This document shows positions 56,340-64,000 of a stretch of 64,000 nucleotides of DNA, piece after piece; within the stretch, counting starts at the first letter, position 1; each line of letters opens with the position of its first letter. Origin of the DNA: Desulfobacterium sp. (GTDB taxonomy: Bacteria > Desulfobacterota > Desulfobacteria > Desulfobacterales > Desulfobacteraceae); the NCBI GenBank assembly GCA_030145245.1, contig JAQYWC010000052.1, positions 158,489 through 222,488 of the forward strand, in the 5' to 3' direction. The position numbers and the translations under genes were made by a program. The notes beneath the pieces were generated by a model. The model saw nothing but the letters and a program-made list of their open reading frames with translations. It ran no database searches and was not told where the DNA came from.

Positions 56340-57602
56340 TCATCCTGCCGGGTTCTGGTTGGGCCTCAGGTAGGCCCCCCAATACCCTAATCCCACGAAA
56401 ACCACACCGCCGATGGTATTGCCGATGGTCACGGGAATCAGGTTGTTGACAACAAAGGAGGTCCACGTCAGGGAATTCATCTCAAGCCCTGCCGGCGTAA
56501 CGCCCGCCCAATGGTTCAGGAAAATACCGGTGGGGATGAAATACATATTGGCCACGCAATGCTCAAATCCAATGGCCACGAATCCCATGATCGGGAAGAA
56601 GATGGCGAAGATCTTTCCGATCACCTGCCTGGATGCCAATGCCATCCAGACCGCCAGGCAGACCAGCCAGTTGCAGCCGACCGCCCGGACAAAGGCTTCC
56701 CAAAATCCCAAATGAACCTTGGCATGGGCGACCCTGACCGCTGTTTCCCCCAGAAGTCCGTTGCCGGTTTTCCATAACCCCGAGAAATAGAAGAGCAGGG
56801 CCAGGAGAATTGAGCCCACAAAATTGGCGGCATAGACCAGGCACCATTTTGCCAGCACCTTTTGCCATGTAACCTCACCGATCATGACACTGGATACCAT
56901 GAGGCTGTTTCCGGTATAGAGCTCGGCACCGGCGATCACCACCAGCATCAGGCCGATGCTGAACGCTGCGCCTGCGATGAGCTTTTTCAGGCCAATGCCC
57001 AGGGCCGGTGAAAGATCAAAGGTCACGGAAGCTGAAAAAAGACCGCCGAATCCTATATACGCTCCGGCCAGAACCCCCAGGACAAACAGGGAGACCCAGG
57101 CGGAGTTGGCCTTGTCCACACCGACATTCTGGGCCACGGTCTCGGCGATGATCTTGGGTCCTTTTGCGTCGATGCTGGGCACGGGAAATTTCTCCCACAT
57201 TTTTTCGAACCGGGTGAAGGCTGTTTTCTCCTGCTTGAGTTTCCGGGCCGCAGCCCTGCGGACCACGGCGGTGATCTCATCCGGCGTAAAGGGCTTGGCA
57301 AGGAAATCCATGGCGCCCCGCTTCATGGCTTCGGTGGCCCGGTCTACTGACGGATAGCCGCTGAACATCACAACGGCCGAACCGGGGGTCCGCTGCTCCA
57401 GCTCGGCGATGACGTCAAGCCCGTTGAACCCGGGCATTTTCCAGTCGCAGAGAATCACGCTATAATTATTTCTTGTACTCAGTTCAAGACCTTCCCTGGG
57501 ATTTGTTGTGGTTTCAACCTCAAATCCATTATCCTGGAAGATGGCTTTACAGGATCCCAGCACAGCCGAATCATCGTCAATCACCAACATGCGTTCTTTC
57601 AT
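56340..57602 (-). CDS. Receiver-FNT fusion: phospho-receiver domain joined to a formate/nitrite-type channel
   Basis: 420 residues. Residues 1-120 are a complete receiver domain: acidic pocket DDD (9-11), phosphoacceptor Asp53 in VILCDWKMPGFNG, Ser81 (FSGYPS) and Lys103 (FLAKPF). A ~30-residue linker with charged helix joins it to an FNT channel of about 265 residues and six helices. The FocA-like core is clear: GAELYTGNSLM, GCNWLVCLAVWMAL and FVAIGFEHCVANMYFIPTGI with the central pore His. Transport of formate, nitrite or hydrosulfide is known for FNT proteins. The gene overlaps the upstream kinase gene by 26 bases, so the kinase probably phosphorylates this channel. This fusion is not one I know described. 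Confidence 0.9.
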   Translation of the reverse strand: MKERMLVIDDDSAVLGSCKAIFQDNGFEVETTTNPREGLELSTRNNYSVILCDWKMPGFNGLDVIAELEQRTPGSAVVMFSGYPSVDRATEAMKRGAMDFLAKPFTPDEITAVVRRAAARKLKQEKTAFTRFEKMWEKFPVPSIDAKGPKIIAETVAQNVGVDKANSAWVSLFVLGVLAGAYIGFGGLFSASVTFDLSPALGIGLKKLIAGAAFSIGLMLVVIAGAELYTGNSLMVSSVMIGEVTWQKVLAKWCLVYAANFVGSILLALLFYFSGLWKTGNGLLGETAVRVAHAKVHLGFWEAFVRAVGCNWLVCLAVWMALASRQVIGKIFAIFFPIMGFVAIGFEHCVANMYFIPTGIFLNHWAGVTPAGLEMNSLTWTSFVVNNLIPVTIGNTIGGVVFVGLGYWGAYLRPNQNPAG

Positions 57603-59532
57603 TGCTCCTCCCTTTGTTCATCCTCATTTCGGTGTTCCTGTCACAGGGCAGCCAGATGGTGAAACGACTGCCCTTGCCGGGCTTGCTCTCTACATTAATC
57701 TTTCCACCGTGGCGGTGGATGATGCCGGCGGATACAGCAAGCCCGAGTCCGGTTCCCTTGCCCACCTCCTTGGTTGTGAAAAACGGATCGAAAATCCTGT
57801 CCATGTGTTCCGGAGCGACCCCTGTCCCCGTATCTTTCACGGAAATTTCAACACCTTTTCCGTGTTCCCGTTCAGCGGGTTTCAGCACGATTTCTATTTT
57901 TCCCCCGGGTCCGGTGGCGTCCAGGGCATTCAGGATCATATTGATCATCACGCTCTGGATCTGATTCCGGTCAAGCGCCAGCATCGGCAGTTCTCCACGG
58001 GAGTGGTAAGAAAGCGTCACCCCGCTGATCTGGGCCTGATTTTCCATCAGGCGGATGCTTTCTTTTAACAGCCGGCCAAGGTTCAGGGTCTCCGTATCTA
58101 ACCGGCTCTGGCTCGAAAAATCCAGGAGCCCCTTGACGATCTTCCGGACCCGTTCGGTCTCCAAAGCGATGGTTTCAAGGTCCTGCCGGATCTCTTCCGG
58201 CGTATCCTTGCGGCGCAGAATCAGGTGGGTAAAGGTGAGTACCGCCGTCAACGGATTGTTGATTTCGTGGGCCACGCCAGCGGCAAGTTTTCCAATACTT
58301 GCCTGCTTTTCAGATTGGATCAGCCGTTTTTCGTTCTCCTCCCGGTGCTGTTGATCACGCCTAACCAGGGCATGGGTCATATCGATGAACTCTTTCTGAA
58401 GTAAGCCGATGTCGCTTTGGCAGATGGGCCCGACATCCGGAGAAAAATTTCCGCTGGAGATCTCCATGCTGGCGTGGATCAGCTGATTCACCGGCCGCAT
58501 GATCCGGTTGGCCAGGAGACATCCCAGGGCAATGGCCAGGGTCACCCCGGCCAGGGTGATCATGGCGAATACACAGAGGGATTTTTGGCGGACATCCCGG
58601 TATTTTGCCTCCAGAACCCCGACATAGAGCATGCCCACCCGGCGTTGGGCGATATCCGTAATGGGTTCATAGGCGGTGATGTACCAGTCGTTCACCACAA
58701 AGGCCCGGTCGGTCCATCTTTTACCCTCCACGAGCACCCGCTGGGTCACCTCCCTGGAGGCCAGGGTTCCGATGGCGCGCTGGTTGTCTTTTCCCAGGAC
58801 ATTGGTGGAGATTCTCAGATCATTGAAGAAAATGGTGGCTGTGCCCACATGATGGCCTTGATACACCTCGTTGCGAAAGACCGTTCCGCCGATCTTGTCC
58901 ACGATGGATCGATCCCGGTTGAGGAGCATGCCGCCGTATAGGGTTCCGATCATTTCATCCTTGTCCATGACAGGGACGGCGGAGGCGATGGCCAATCCAG
59001 CGGTTTCCCTTCCCTCTGATGGCCGGGTGAGAATCCGGGACCTTTGTGCCAGGTCAGGGTTTTCTGCCTCAAGCATGCCCCTGTCCAGTACCACGGTTCC
59101 GGAAACCGTTCGGCGCTGTTCCAGGGCCGCATCCGCAATGGGCATATTTCCGGGGATGGGGTGCATGGCAGCGCTGTTGCCGTCCATGGAGCAGACCAGG
59201 GTACCGTCGGCCGCCATGATGCCGGCAAAATCAAGGCCCACTCTTTGGGATAGCCGTTCCAGCCGGGTTTTCAGAACCACCCGGTTCCGGGTCTGTATGG
59301 CGTTATTGAAATCGGTCCCAAGCCCGGTTGTTTCGAGTGAGAGCCGGATGGCCGTGACCCGGTCATCGTATATGACCCGGGCCACATTCAGATCCTGTCT
59401 CACGCGGTTGTTGGCTTCATTCAAAAAGGAATCGTACAAGAGTTGCCAGCCGACAATCAAAGACACGATACCGACCAGCAGTGCTACGCTGAGAAAGCTG
59501 AAAATGAGTTTCGACCGGGTCGAGTAAAGCAT
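57577..59532 (-). CDS. Cache-type sensor histidine kinase
   Basis: 651 residues from ATG 59532, chosen because AGGAGG precedes it by 4 bases (an upstream extension to 59583 is possible). TM helix at about 9-33, periplasmic Cache-like domain 34-317 (single/double Cache; LDRGMLEAENPDL, VPVMDKDEMIGTLYGGMLL), TM 318-340, HAMP 341-390, dimerisation domain with His422 in AAGVAHEINNPL, and an ATPase domain with N box NMILNALDATG, G1 DTGTGVAPEHM and G2 GKGTGLGL. It has no receiver of its own; the receiver is on the downstream FNT gene with a 26-base overlap. The ligand is unknown. Confidence 0.93.
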   Translation of the reverse strand: MLYSTRSKLIFSFLSVALLVGIVSLIVGWQLLYDSFLNEANNRVRQDLNVARVIYDDRVTAIRLSLETTGLGTDFNNAIQTRNRVVLKTRLERLSQRVGLDFAGIMAADGTLVCSMDGNSAAMHPIPGNMPIADAALEQRRTVSGTVVLDRGMLEAENPDLAQRSRILTRPSEGRETAGLAIASAVPVMDKDEMIGTLYGGMLLNRDRSIVDKIGGTVFRNEVYQGHHVGTATIFFNDLRISTNVLGKDNQRAIGTLASREVTQRVLVEGKRWTDRAFVVNDWYITAYEPITDIAQRRVGMLYVGVLEAKYRDVRQKSLCVFAMITLAGVTLAIALGCLLANRIMRPVNQLIHASMEISSGNFSPDVGPICQSDIGLLQKEFIDMTHALVRRDQQHREENEKRLIQSEKQASIGKLAAGVAHEINNPLTAVLTFTHLILRRKDTPEEIRQDLETIALETERVRKIVKGLLDFSSQSRLDTETLNLGRLLKESIRLMENQAQISGVTLSYHSRGELPMLALDRNQIQSVMINMILNALDATGPGGKIEIVLKPAEREHGKGVEISVKDTGTGVAPEHMDRIFDPFFTTKEVGKGTGLGLAVSAGIIHRHGGKINVESKPGKGSRFTIWLPCDRNTEMRMNKGRSNERTHVGD

Positions 59533-59827
59533 GGAACCTCCTGTAAACGGTGAAACATATTGTGACACCATGCAGAAGAGCAATATAGATGCCAGAATGC
59601 TTTATCCATGGGGGGAATTGTAAAAGGGCCTGATCTTGCTGACTATCCAAGGCTGGGGACAGATTCCCGGGGGCATGGCAGAGGTTCCCTTTTGTCAGCA
59701 TTCTTTTCACCTTGTAAAGATGGAGAAATCCGGATAAACCATTCCATGGTTTCCGGGTCCGCCTTTGTTCAATGTTTTTTATCCTTCCCTTGACAAAGGG
59801 TAAGTTCCTGTCTTACAAGGCCTGTTG

Positions 59828-59897
59828 AAGCCGGGCTTGTGCCCAAGGCTTATTCCATGACTACATCAAACGCCGTCAGGCCTTTGTGGCCTGGACG
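59828..59897 (+). promoter_or_regulatory. Tandem hairpin leader with short upstream reading frame
   Basis: Two consecutive stems lie in the 5' leader of the reductase gene. The first pairs AAGCC-GGGC with GCCC-AA-GGCTT (59828-59851), the second CGT-CAGGCC with GGCCTG-G-ACG around TTTGT (59874-59897). The second ends right at the ribosome site GGGAAAGGA. A 20-codon reading frame (ATG 59857 to TAA 59919) overlaps the gene start, but its ribosome site is weak. Confidence 0.4.
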
Positions 59898-59911
59898 GGA
59901 AAGGATTATAG

Positions 59912-60568
59912 ATGCTTAAATTAGGAGAGAAGGGGGCCATCCCCCAGAGAGACAAGGAAACTTACGCCATCGCCCCCCACATTCCCTGTGGAGTGGTTAC
60001 ACCGGATCTGCTCCGGAAGATTGCCGACGTAGCGGAAAACTACAATGCCCAGGCGCTTAAGATCACAGGCGCCACCCGCATCGCCATCGTAGGGTTGAAG
60101 GAAGAGGATATTGACCGGGCCTGGGCGGATCTTGGCATGGACCAGGGCGCCGCAGTGGGAATGTGCGTCCGGAGTATCCGGGCCTGTCCGGGAACCACCT
60201 TCTGCCGCCTGGCGACCCAGGATTCCCTGAAGATCGCTACGATCCTGGACGAGCGTTACCATGGCCGCAACCTGGCAGGAAAGTTCAAGATGGCCGTCTC
60301 CGGCTGTCGCCTGAGCTGCTCTGAATCCTGGGTGCGGGATGTGGGACTCATTGGGGATAAGAAAGGCTGGAAACTTGTGATCGGCGGTAACGTGGGGGCG
60401 GTTCCCCGCATCGCCAAGGAGCTGATCACCGATCTTTCCGACGATGAAGTGCTCGTTGCCGTGGATAAGGTCATCGAGTATTACAATGAAAATGCCAAGA
60501 CCGGCGAGCGCCTGGGCAAGATGATCGAGCGCCTGGGCATGGAGCCTTTCCAGGCGGCCGTTGCCTGA
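59912..60568 (+). CDS. Low-spin, siroheme-type assimilatory sulfite (or nitrite) reductase, single-subunit
   Basis: 218 residues, the same length as the Desulfovibrio vulgaris low-molecular-weight low-spin sulfite reductase. It has one nitrite/sulfite reductase ferredoxin-like half (HIPCGVVTPDLLRKIADVAENYNAQALKITGATRIAIVGL) and one siroheme/[4Fe-4S] half with Cys92-x5-Cys98 (CPGTTFC) and Cys132-x3-Cys136 (CRLSC). It has no signal peptide and no electron-transfer partner nearby. It is divergent from the kinase/receiver-channel pair, which suggests that the channel moves its substrate or product (nitrite, sulfite or hydrosulfide). The leader holds two hairpins. Confidence 0.88.
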   Translation: MLKLGEKGAIPQRDKETYAIAPHIPCGVVTPDLLRKIADVAENYNAQALKITGATRIAIVGLKEEDIDRAWADLGMDQGAAVGMCVRSIRACPGTTFCRLATQDSLKIATILDERYHGRNLAGKFKMAVSGCRLSCSESWVRDVGLIGDKKGWKLVIGGNVGAVPRIAKELITDLSDDEVLVAVDKVIEYYNENAKTGERLGKMIERLGMEPFQAAVA

Positions 60569-60592
60569 TCCATCGTTGTTTTAAATCAGCAG

Positions 60593-60631
60593 CCGGAAGG
60601 CCTCCCCCATGATCAGGGCGGGGCCTTCCGG
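60593..60631 (+). terminator. Hairpin terminator after the reductase gene
   Basis: CCGGAAGGCC pairs perfectly with GGCCTTCCGG, with an internal CCC/GGG extension. No long T run follows. It lies 25 bases beyond the stop codon. Confidence 0.65.
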
Positions 60632-60826
60632 CCCTGGACGTCCCACCTGAAGAAAATCGCCCCAGGGCAGATATGAAACGCCTTCCTCCCTTGTCGTCAG
60701 AATTTACAACTTTTTTACAACCCTTTTACCCGCCTGTGACACCTCTCAACTTCCCTTGATATATAACGTATTCAGGGGTTGCGGATTATTTTTTAAACAG
60801 ATACGTCATAACAAAAGGAGAGAGTG

Positions 60827-62173
60827 ATGAAACCAATAGGAAAAGCGTTGTTTGCAATGGCATGGGTTGTGTGTCTTGGCTTGTCCCTGGGCATTACCCA
60901 GGCAGAGGGGGGGCAATCCAAGGTGGTCTGCCGGGTTGAGACCGACAGGGGGGTGCTTCCTGCGGGCGGTCCCCAGAACGTGGTGATCAAGGTGAGCCTT
61001 GACGCGCCTTTGGCCCCTTCAGCAATGGAGCGGCCCCGGGTCAACCTGGCCCTTGTCCTTGACCGGTCCGGTTCCATGACTGGGTCCAAGATCGAGCGGG
61101 CCAGGGAGGCGGCCATCGAAGCCTTGAAACGGCTGGGGCCAGGAGATCTTTTTTCCCTTGTTGTGTATGACGATACCATTGATACCGTTGTGCCGGCCCA
61201 AGGCATTGAGAACATTGAGGGGATCATCCGGAAGATCCGGCAGATAACGCCCGGCGGAAGCACTGCCCTGTTCGGCGGGGTGAGCCAGGGGGCTGCCGAG
61301 ATCAGGAAAAACCTTGCCGGGGACTATGTCCATCGCATTGTGCTGCTTTCCGACGGCCTGGCCAACGTGGGCCCAAGGACTCCCGAGGACCTGGGCCGGC
61401 TTGGTTCCGCCCTGATCAAGGAGAAGATATCGGTGACCACCATCGGCGTGGGGACGGACTACAACGAAGACCTCATGGCAAGGCTTTCCCAGAAGAGCGA
61501 CGGCAACATCTACTTTGTGGAGTCCAGTGACGATCTTCCCATGATCTTTGCGGCTGAACTCGGGGATGTACTCAACGTGGTGGCAACGGAAGTGCGGCTC
61601 TTCATTGAGATGCCCAAGGTGATAAAGCCCCTAGGGATCGTGGGACGGCAAGGGCGCATCCGGGGAGGCCAGGTGGAACTGTTCATGAACCAGCTTTACG
61701 GTGGCCAGGAAAAGTACGCCCTGGTGGAGGTTGCGATTCCGGCCTCCACAAGCGGCAGCGTCATGGATATTGCAACGGCAAGGGTGGTTTACGACAACCC
61801 CTTTACCAAGCGCCGGGAAACAACAACGGCTCGTTCCGTGGCACGCTTCAGCGACAACCCGGCAGCGGTTGAGCGGTCGACCAACATGGGCGTCATCAGG
61901 GAGTATCAGCTCAACCTCAACGCCCTTTCCCAGGAAAAGGCCATTGCCCTTTCCGACAGCGGAGAGAAAGAGGCGGCCGTGGAAGAGCTGAAACAGTCGG
62001 CAGCCAAACTAAAGGAAGTGGGAACCATGTATAAGGATTCCGTTCTGCTCGAACAGGCGGAAGAGCTTGACGTCCAGGCCGAAACCATCAAGCAGAAGGG
62101 CATGAGCAAGAAGAGCCGTAAGGTGCTCAGGACCGAATCCTACCAGATGAAGAATCAACAGAAGTCAAAGTGA
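60827..62173 (+). CDS. Secreted VWA-domain protein
   Basis: 448 residues from ATG 60827 (GTG 60824 also fits the AAAGGAG site). Signal peptide to about TQA-EGG; mature N-terminal strand region, then a VWA domain with MIDAS DRSGS (VLDRSGSMTG), ITPGGSTALFGGV and VLLSDGLANVGPRTPEDLG. The C-terminal ~100 residues are helical and charged (EKEAAVEELKQSAAKLKEV), ending in MKNQQKSK. Similar to periplasmic VWA proteins of unknown ligand. A sensor kinase gene follows in the same direction and may be co-regulated. Confidence 0.85.
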   Translation: MKPIGKALFAMAWVVCLGLSLGITQAEGGQSKVVCRVETDRGVLPAGGPQNVVIKVSLDAPLAPSAMERPRVNLALVLDRSGSMTGSKIERAREAAIEALKRLGPGDLFSLVVYDDTIDTVVPAQGIENIEGIIRKIRQITPGGSTALFGGVSQGAAEIRKNLAGDYVHRIVLLSDGLANVGPRTPEDLGRLGSALIKEKISVTTIGVGTDYNEDLMARLSQKSDGNIYFVESSDDLPMIFAAELGDVLNVVATEVRLFIEMPKVIKPLGIVGRQGRIRGGQVELFMNQLYGGQEKYALVEVAIPASTSGSVMDIATARVVYDNPFTKRRETTTARSVARFSDNPAAVERSTNMGVIREYQLNLNALSQEKAIALSDSGEKEAAVEELKQSAAKLKEVGTMYKDSVLLEQAEELDVQAETIKQKGMSKKSRKVLRTESYQMKNQQKSK

Positions 62174-62303
62174 TTCCGGGAGCTGGCCTGCCCGGGTAGG
62201 GGCCGGGCCGGTCTTTCCGGTGAAAAATGAGCAAAAATCAAAGTGATCCCTGGGGCTTTGATTTTCCTGTAAAACAGGGTGAAAACCTGATAGTTCATAT
62301 GCC

Positions 62304-64000
62304 ATGACCTTGAAACGTTCCATTGCAATTTACTGGGCCCTGCTGCTCATCCCCACCCTGATCATGGTGGTGGTGGCGTTCAGGCTGTTGAGCCATGAGC
62401 AGGATCGGATCAGCCGGCAAGCCCTGGAGCTTGTCTCGGAGCGGGGGCAGGCCATTTGTGAGACCATCCATATCACCGTTGCGGGGGTTGAGGATTCCCT
62501 GACCGCTTCCCTGGTGGCCGTCGACCCGGACCGCCTTGTCCAGACTTTGATTCTGTGGGAGCGGACAAATCCCCTGGTCAGGAACGTCTTTGTCTGGCAG
62601 GAGGGTTTTCCCTTGGCGTACCCGGTTCCAGGCATGGAATCGACCATGGAGGAGCGGCGGTTTATCCGTCGCTATGATTCGCTCTTTTCAAAGCGGATCG
62701 CCTGGGAGAGCAACGGGGAAGCGCCGTCCGACAAGATGGAGGCTTTACATGGTTCAACGGCCAATACCATGCAAACGGCTCCCCGGAAGACCATGGCGAT
62801 GGCAAAAAAGGGACGCCGGGCCCTGCTTGACCTTGCCCGGCCTGAAAAGAATGTCGCCGTTGTTGCACAACGGCTTGGGGTTGCCCCGTCCGGGGAGCTG
62901 TTCCAGCCCCGGTCCGGCTGGATACCCTGGTTTGCGGAGAACCGGCTTTTTATCCTGGGGTGGGTAAAGGTCGCGGACCATGGGCCGGTCTTCGGGGTTG
63001 AGCTTGAACTGATGACCTTGCTCTCAAGGCTTGGGACCGATCTTCCCAGGTTCACCGAACCAGGGACTGCCTACGCCCTGGTGGATGGAAACAACGAAAT
63101 TATTCACCGGTCAGGGGATGTTGATGAGGGGCAAACGCCTGCCGCTGTCATCAATGTTTCTCCGCTTCTGCCCCACTGGCAGGTTCACGTCTTTCTTGAT
63201 GGCAGCAACAGGGACAAGGGCAGGGGCTTTTTCTTTGTGTCGGTGATTCTTCTGGCCATATTTGTGGCGGCCATTGTTTCGGGCGGGGCCCTCATGACCT
63301 GGCAGGCCCATATCAACAAAAAGGATGCCCTGGAGAAGACCTCCTTTGTCTCCTCCGTCTCCCATGAGCTGAAGACACCGTTGACAAGCATCCGCATGTA
63401 CGGGGAGCTGCTCCAGTCCGGCAGGGTCCGTGCCCCTGAAAAGGTGGCGCATTATCTCTCGGTTATCGTTGCCGAGAGCCAGCGCCTGACGCGCCTGGTC
63501 AACAACGTCCTCGATTTTTCAAGGCTTGAACAGGACAGGAAAACGTACCATGTTGACCGTGTGGATCTTGTGGCGCTGGTGACCGCCATGGTGGAGCGCC
63601 ACGGCATCAGGATCAGGGCCGCGGGCATGGAAACTGAGCTGATCCTGCCCCATGGCCCTTTGATGGTTCGAACCGACAGGGACGCCCTGGAGCAGGTGGT
63701 GGTGAACATCATCGATAATGCTGTGAAATACGCAGCCGAAGGAAAGAGGCTTACGTTTGTGCTGAATGGGGCAAAGGAGGGTTTTTGCGAGCTTCGAATT
63801 TCGGACAGGGGGCCCGGCATTCCAAGGGAGCACCGGCAGCGGATATTTGAGAAATTCCACCGGATAGACACCTCGCTTACGGCAAGACAGCCCGGGTCGG
63901 GCCTGGGGCTTTCCATTGCAAGAAGCATTGCGCGGGACCTTGGGGGGGATCTTTGGTTTGAGCCGGTAAAACAGGGGGGGAGTTCTTTTATTGTGGGGAC
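62304..64000 (+). CDS. Sensor histidine kinase, 3' end cut by window edge
   Basis: The frame is open from ATG 62304 to the window end (565 full codons, no stop). An N-terminal TM helix (about 8-28) is followed by a ~280-residue extracytoplasmic sensor region (with AFVDPDRLVQT-like VDPDRLVQTLI and LVDGNNEIIHRSGD), a second TM helix (about 317-335), and the kinase core: phospho-His354 in SSVSHELKTPLTSIRMYGELLQ, N box NIIDNAVKYAAEG, G1 DRGPGIPREH, F box IFEKFHRID and G2 GSGLGLSI. No HAMP is obvious. The missing C-terminus is short. Neighbour: secreted VWA protein 130 bases upstream, plausibly in one locus. Confidence 0.9.
   Translation, partial: MTLKRSIAIYWALLLIPTLIMVVVAFRLLSHEQDRISRQALELVSERGQAICETIHITVAGVEDSLTASLVAVDPDRLVQTLILWERTNPLVRNVFVWQEGFPLAYPVPGMESTMEERRFIRRYDSLFSKRIAWESNGEAPSDKMEALHGSTANTMQTAPRKTMAMAKKGRRALLDLARPEKNVAVVAQRLGVAPSGELFQPRSGWIPWFAENRLFILGWVKVADHGPVFGVELELMTLLSRLGTDLPRFTEPGTAYALVDGNNEIIHRSGDVDEGQTPAAVINVSPLLPHWQVHVFLDGSNRDKGRGFFFVSVILLAIFVAAIVSGGALMTWQAHINKKDALEKTSFVSSVSHELKTPLTSIRMYGELLQSGRVRAPEKVAHYLSVIVAESQRLTRLVNNVLDFSRLEQDRKTYHVDRVDLVALVTAMVERHGIRIRAAGMETELILPHGPLMVRTDRDALEQVVVNIIDNAVKYAAEGKRLTFVLNGAKEGFCELRISDRGPGIPREHRQRIFEKFHRIDTSLTARQPGSGLGLSIARSIARDLGGDLWFEPVKQGGSSFIVG

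Noticed and set aside
59608..59793. 61-codon plus-strand frame in the divergent kinase/reductase gap
   Set aside because: No ribosome site and no conserved features; it lies in the promoter region of both genes.

Overview
The window reads as chromosomal DNA of a Desulfobacterota (deltaproteobacterial) sulfate reducer, most likely of the Desulfobacteraceae type. This rests on the blend of genes: a 218-residue low-spin, assimilatory-type sulfite reductase, family II pyrophosphatase, RNase J, the gene order rho-rpmE-prfA-prmC / rpsB-tsf-pyrH-frr-uppS-cdsA-dxr-rseP-purL-purQ, and a probable selenocysteine codon. The genus is inference; no rRNA gene is present.

Layout. 0-7.3 kb: end of a hybrid sensor kinase, Mn-dependent pyrophosphatase (ppaC), a methyltransferase, RNase J and FtsK. 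7.4-9.1 kb: a metal-response cassette with a CadC/SmtB-like repressor and an SO_0444-type metal permease whose reading frame is interrupted by one in-frame UGA followed by a SECIS-like hairpin. 9.1-16.6 kb: alkaline phosphatase behind two copies of a 16-bp palindrome, a YibE/F membrane protein, and a MoxR-type AAA+ / VWA pair. 16.5-20.3 kb: glycosyltransferase, tRNA-Arg(CCG), folC, rpsU and adk. 20.5-35.5 kb: a dense housekeeping block (coaE, rho, rpmE, prfA, prmC, rpsB, tsf, pyrH, frr, uppS, cdsA, dxr, rseP, purL, purQ). 35.6-44.4 kb: a bacterial alpha-2-macroglobulin with intact thioester motif coupled to PBP1C, then yaaA. 44.7-47.5 kb: a PagL-like outer-membrane protein, tRNA-Arg(ACG) next to tadA (whose product edits that tRNA), purA and tRNA-Pro(CGG). 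47.5-49.9 kb: a small AT-richer insert with an integrase remnant and a secreted DUF4214/seven-repeat propeller protein, bounded by two related hairpins. 49.9-64 kb: a lysA-like decarboxylase, a diguanylate cyclase, an AraC regulator divergent from an alkylsulfatase lipoprotein, a three-gene signalling/transport locus, a secreted VWA protein, and a sensor kinase cut by the window end.

The two most notable loci are these. (1) 56.3-60.6 kb: a sensor histidine kinase overlaps a gene in which a receiver domain is fused directly to a formate/nitrite-type (FNT) channel, and both are divergent from a low-spin siroheme sulfite/nitrite reductase. This looks like a two-component system whose output is a membrane channel instead of a transcription factor. 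(2) 7.4-9.1 kb: a probable selenocysteine-containing metal efflux permease under control of a metal-sensing ArsR-family repressor.
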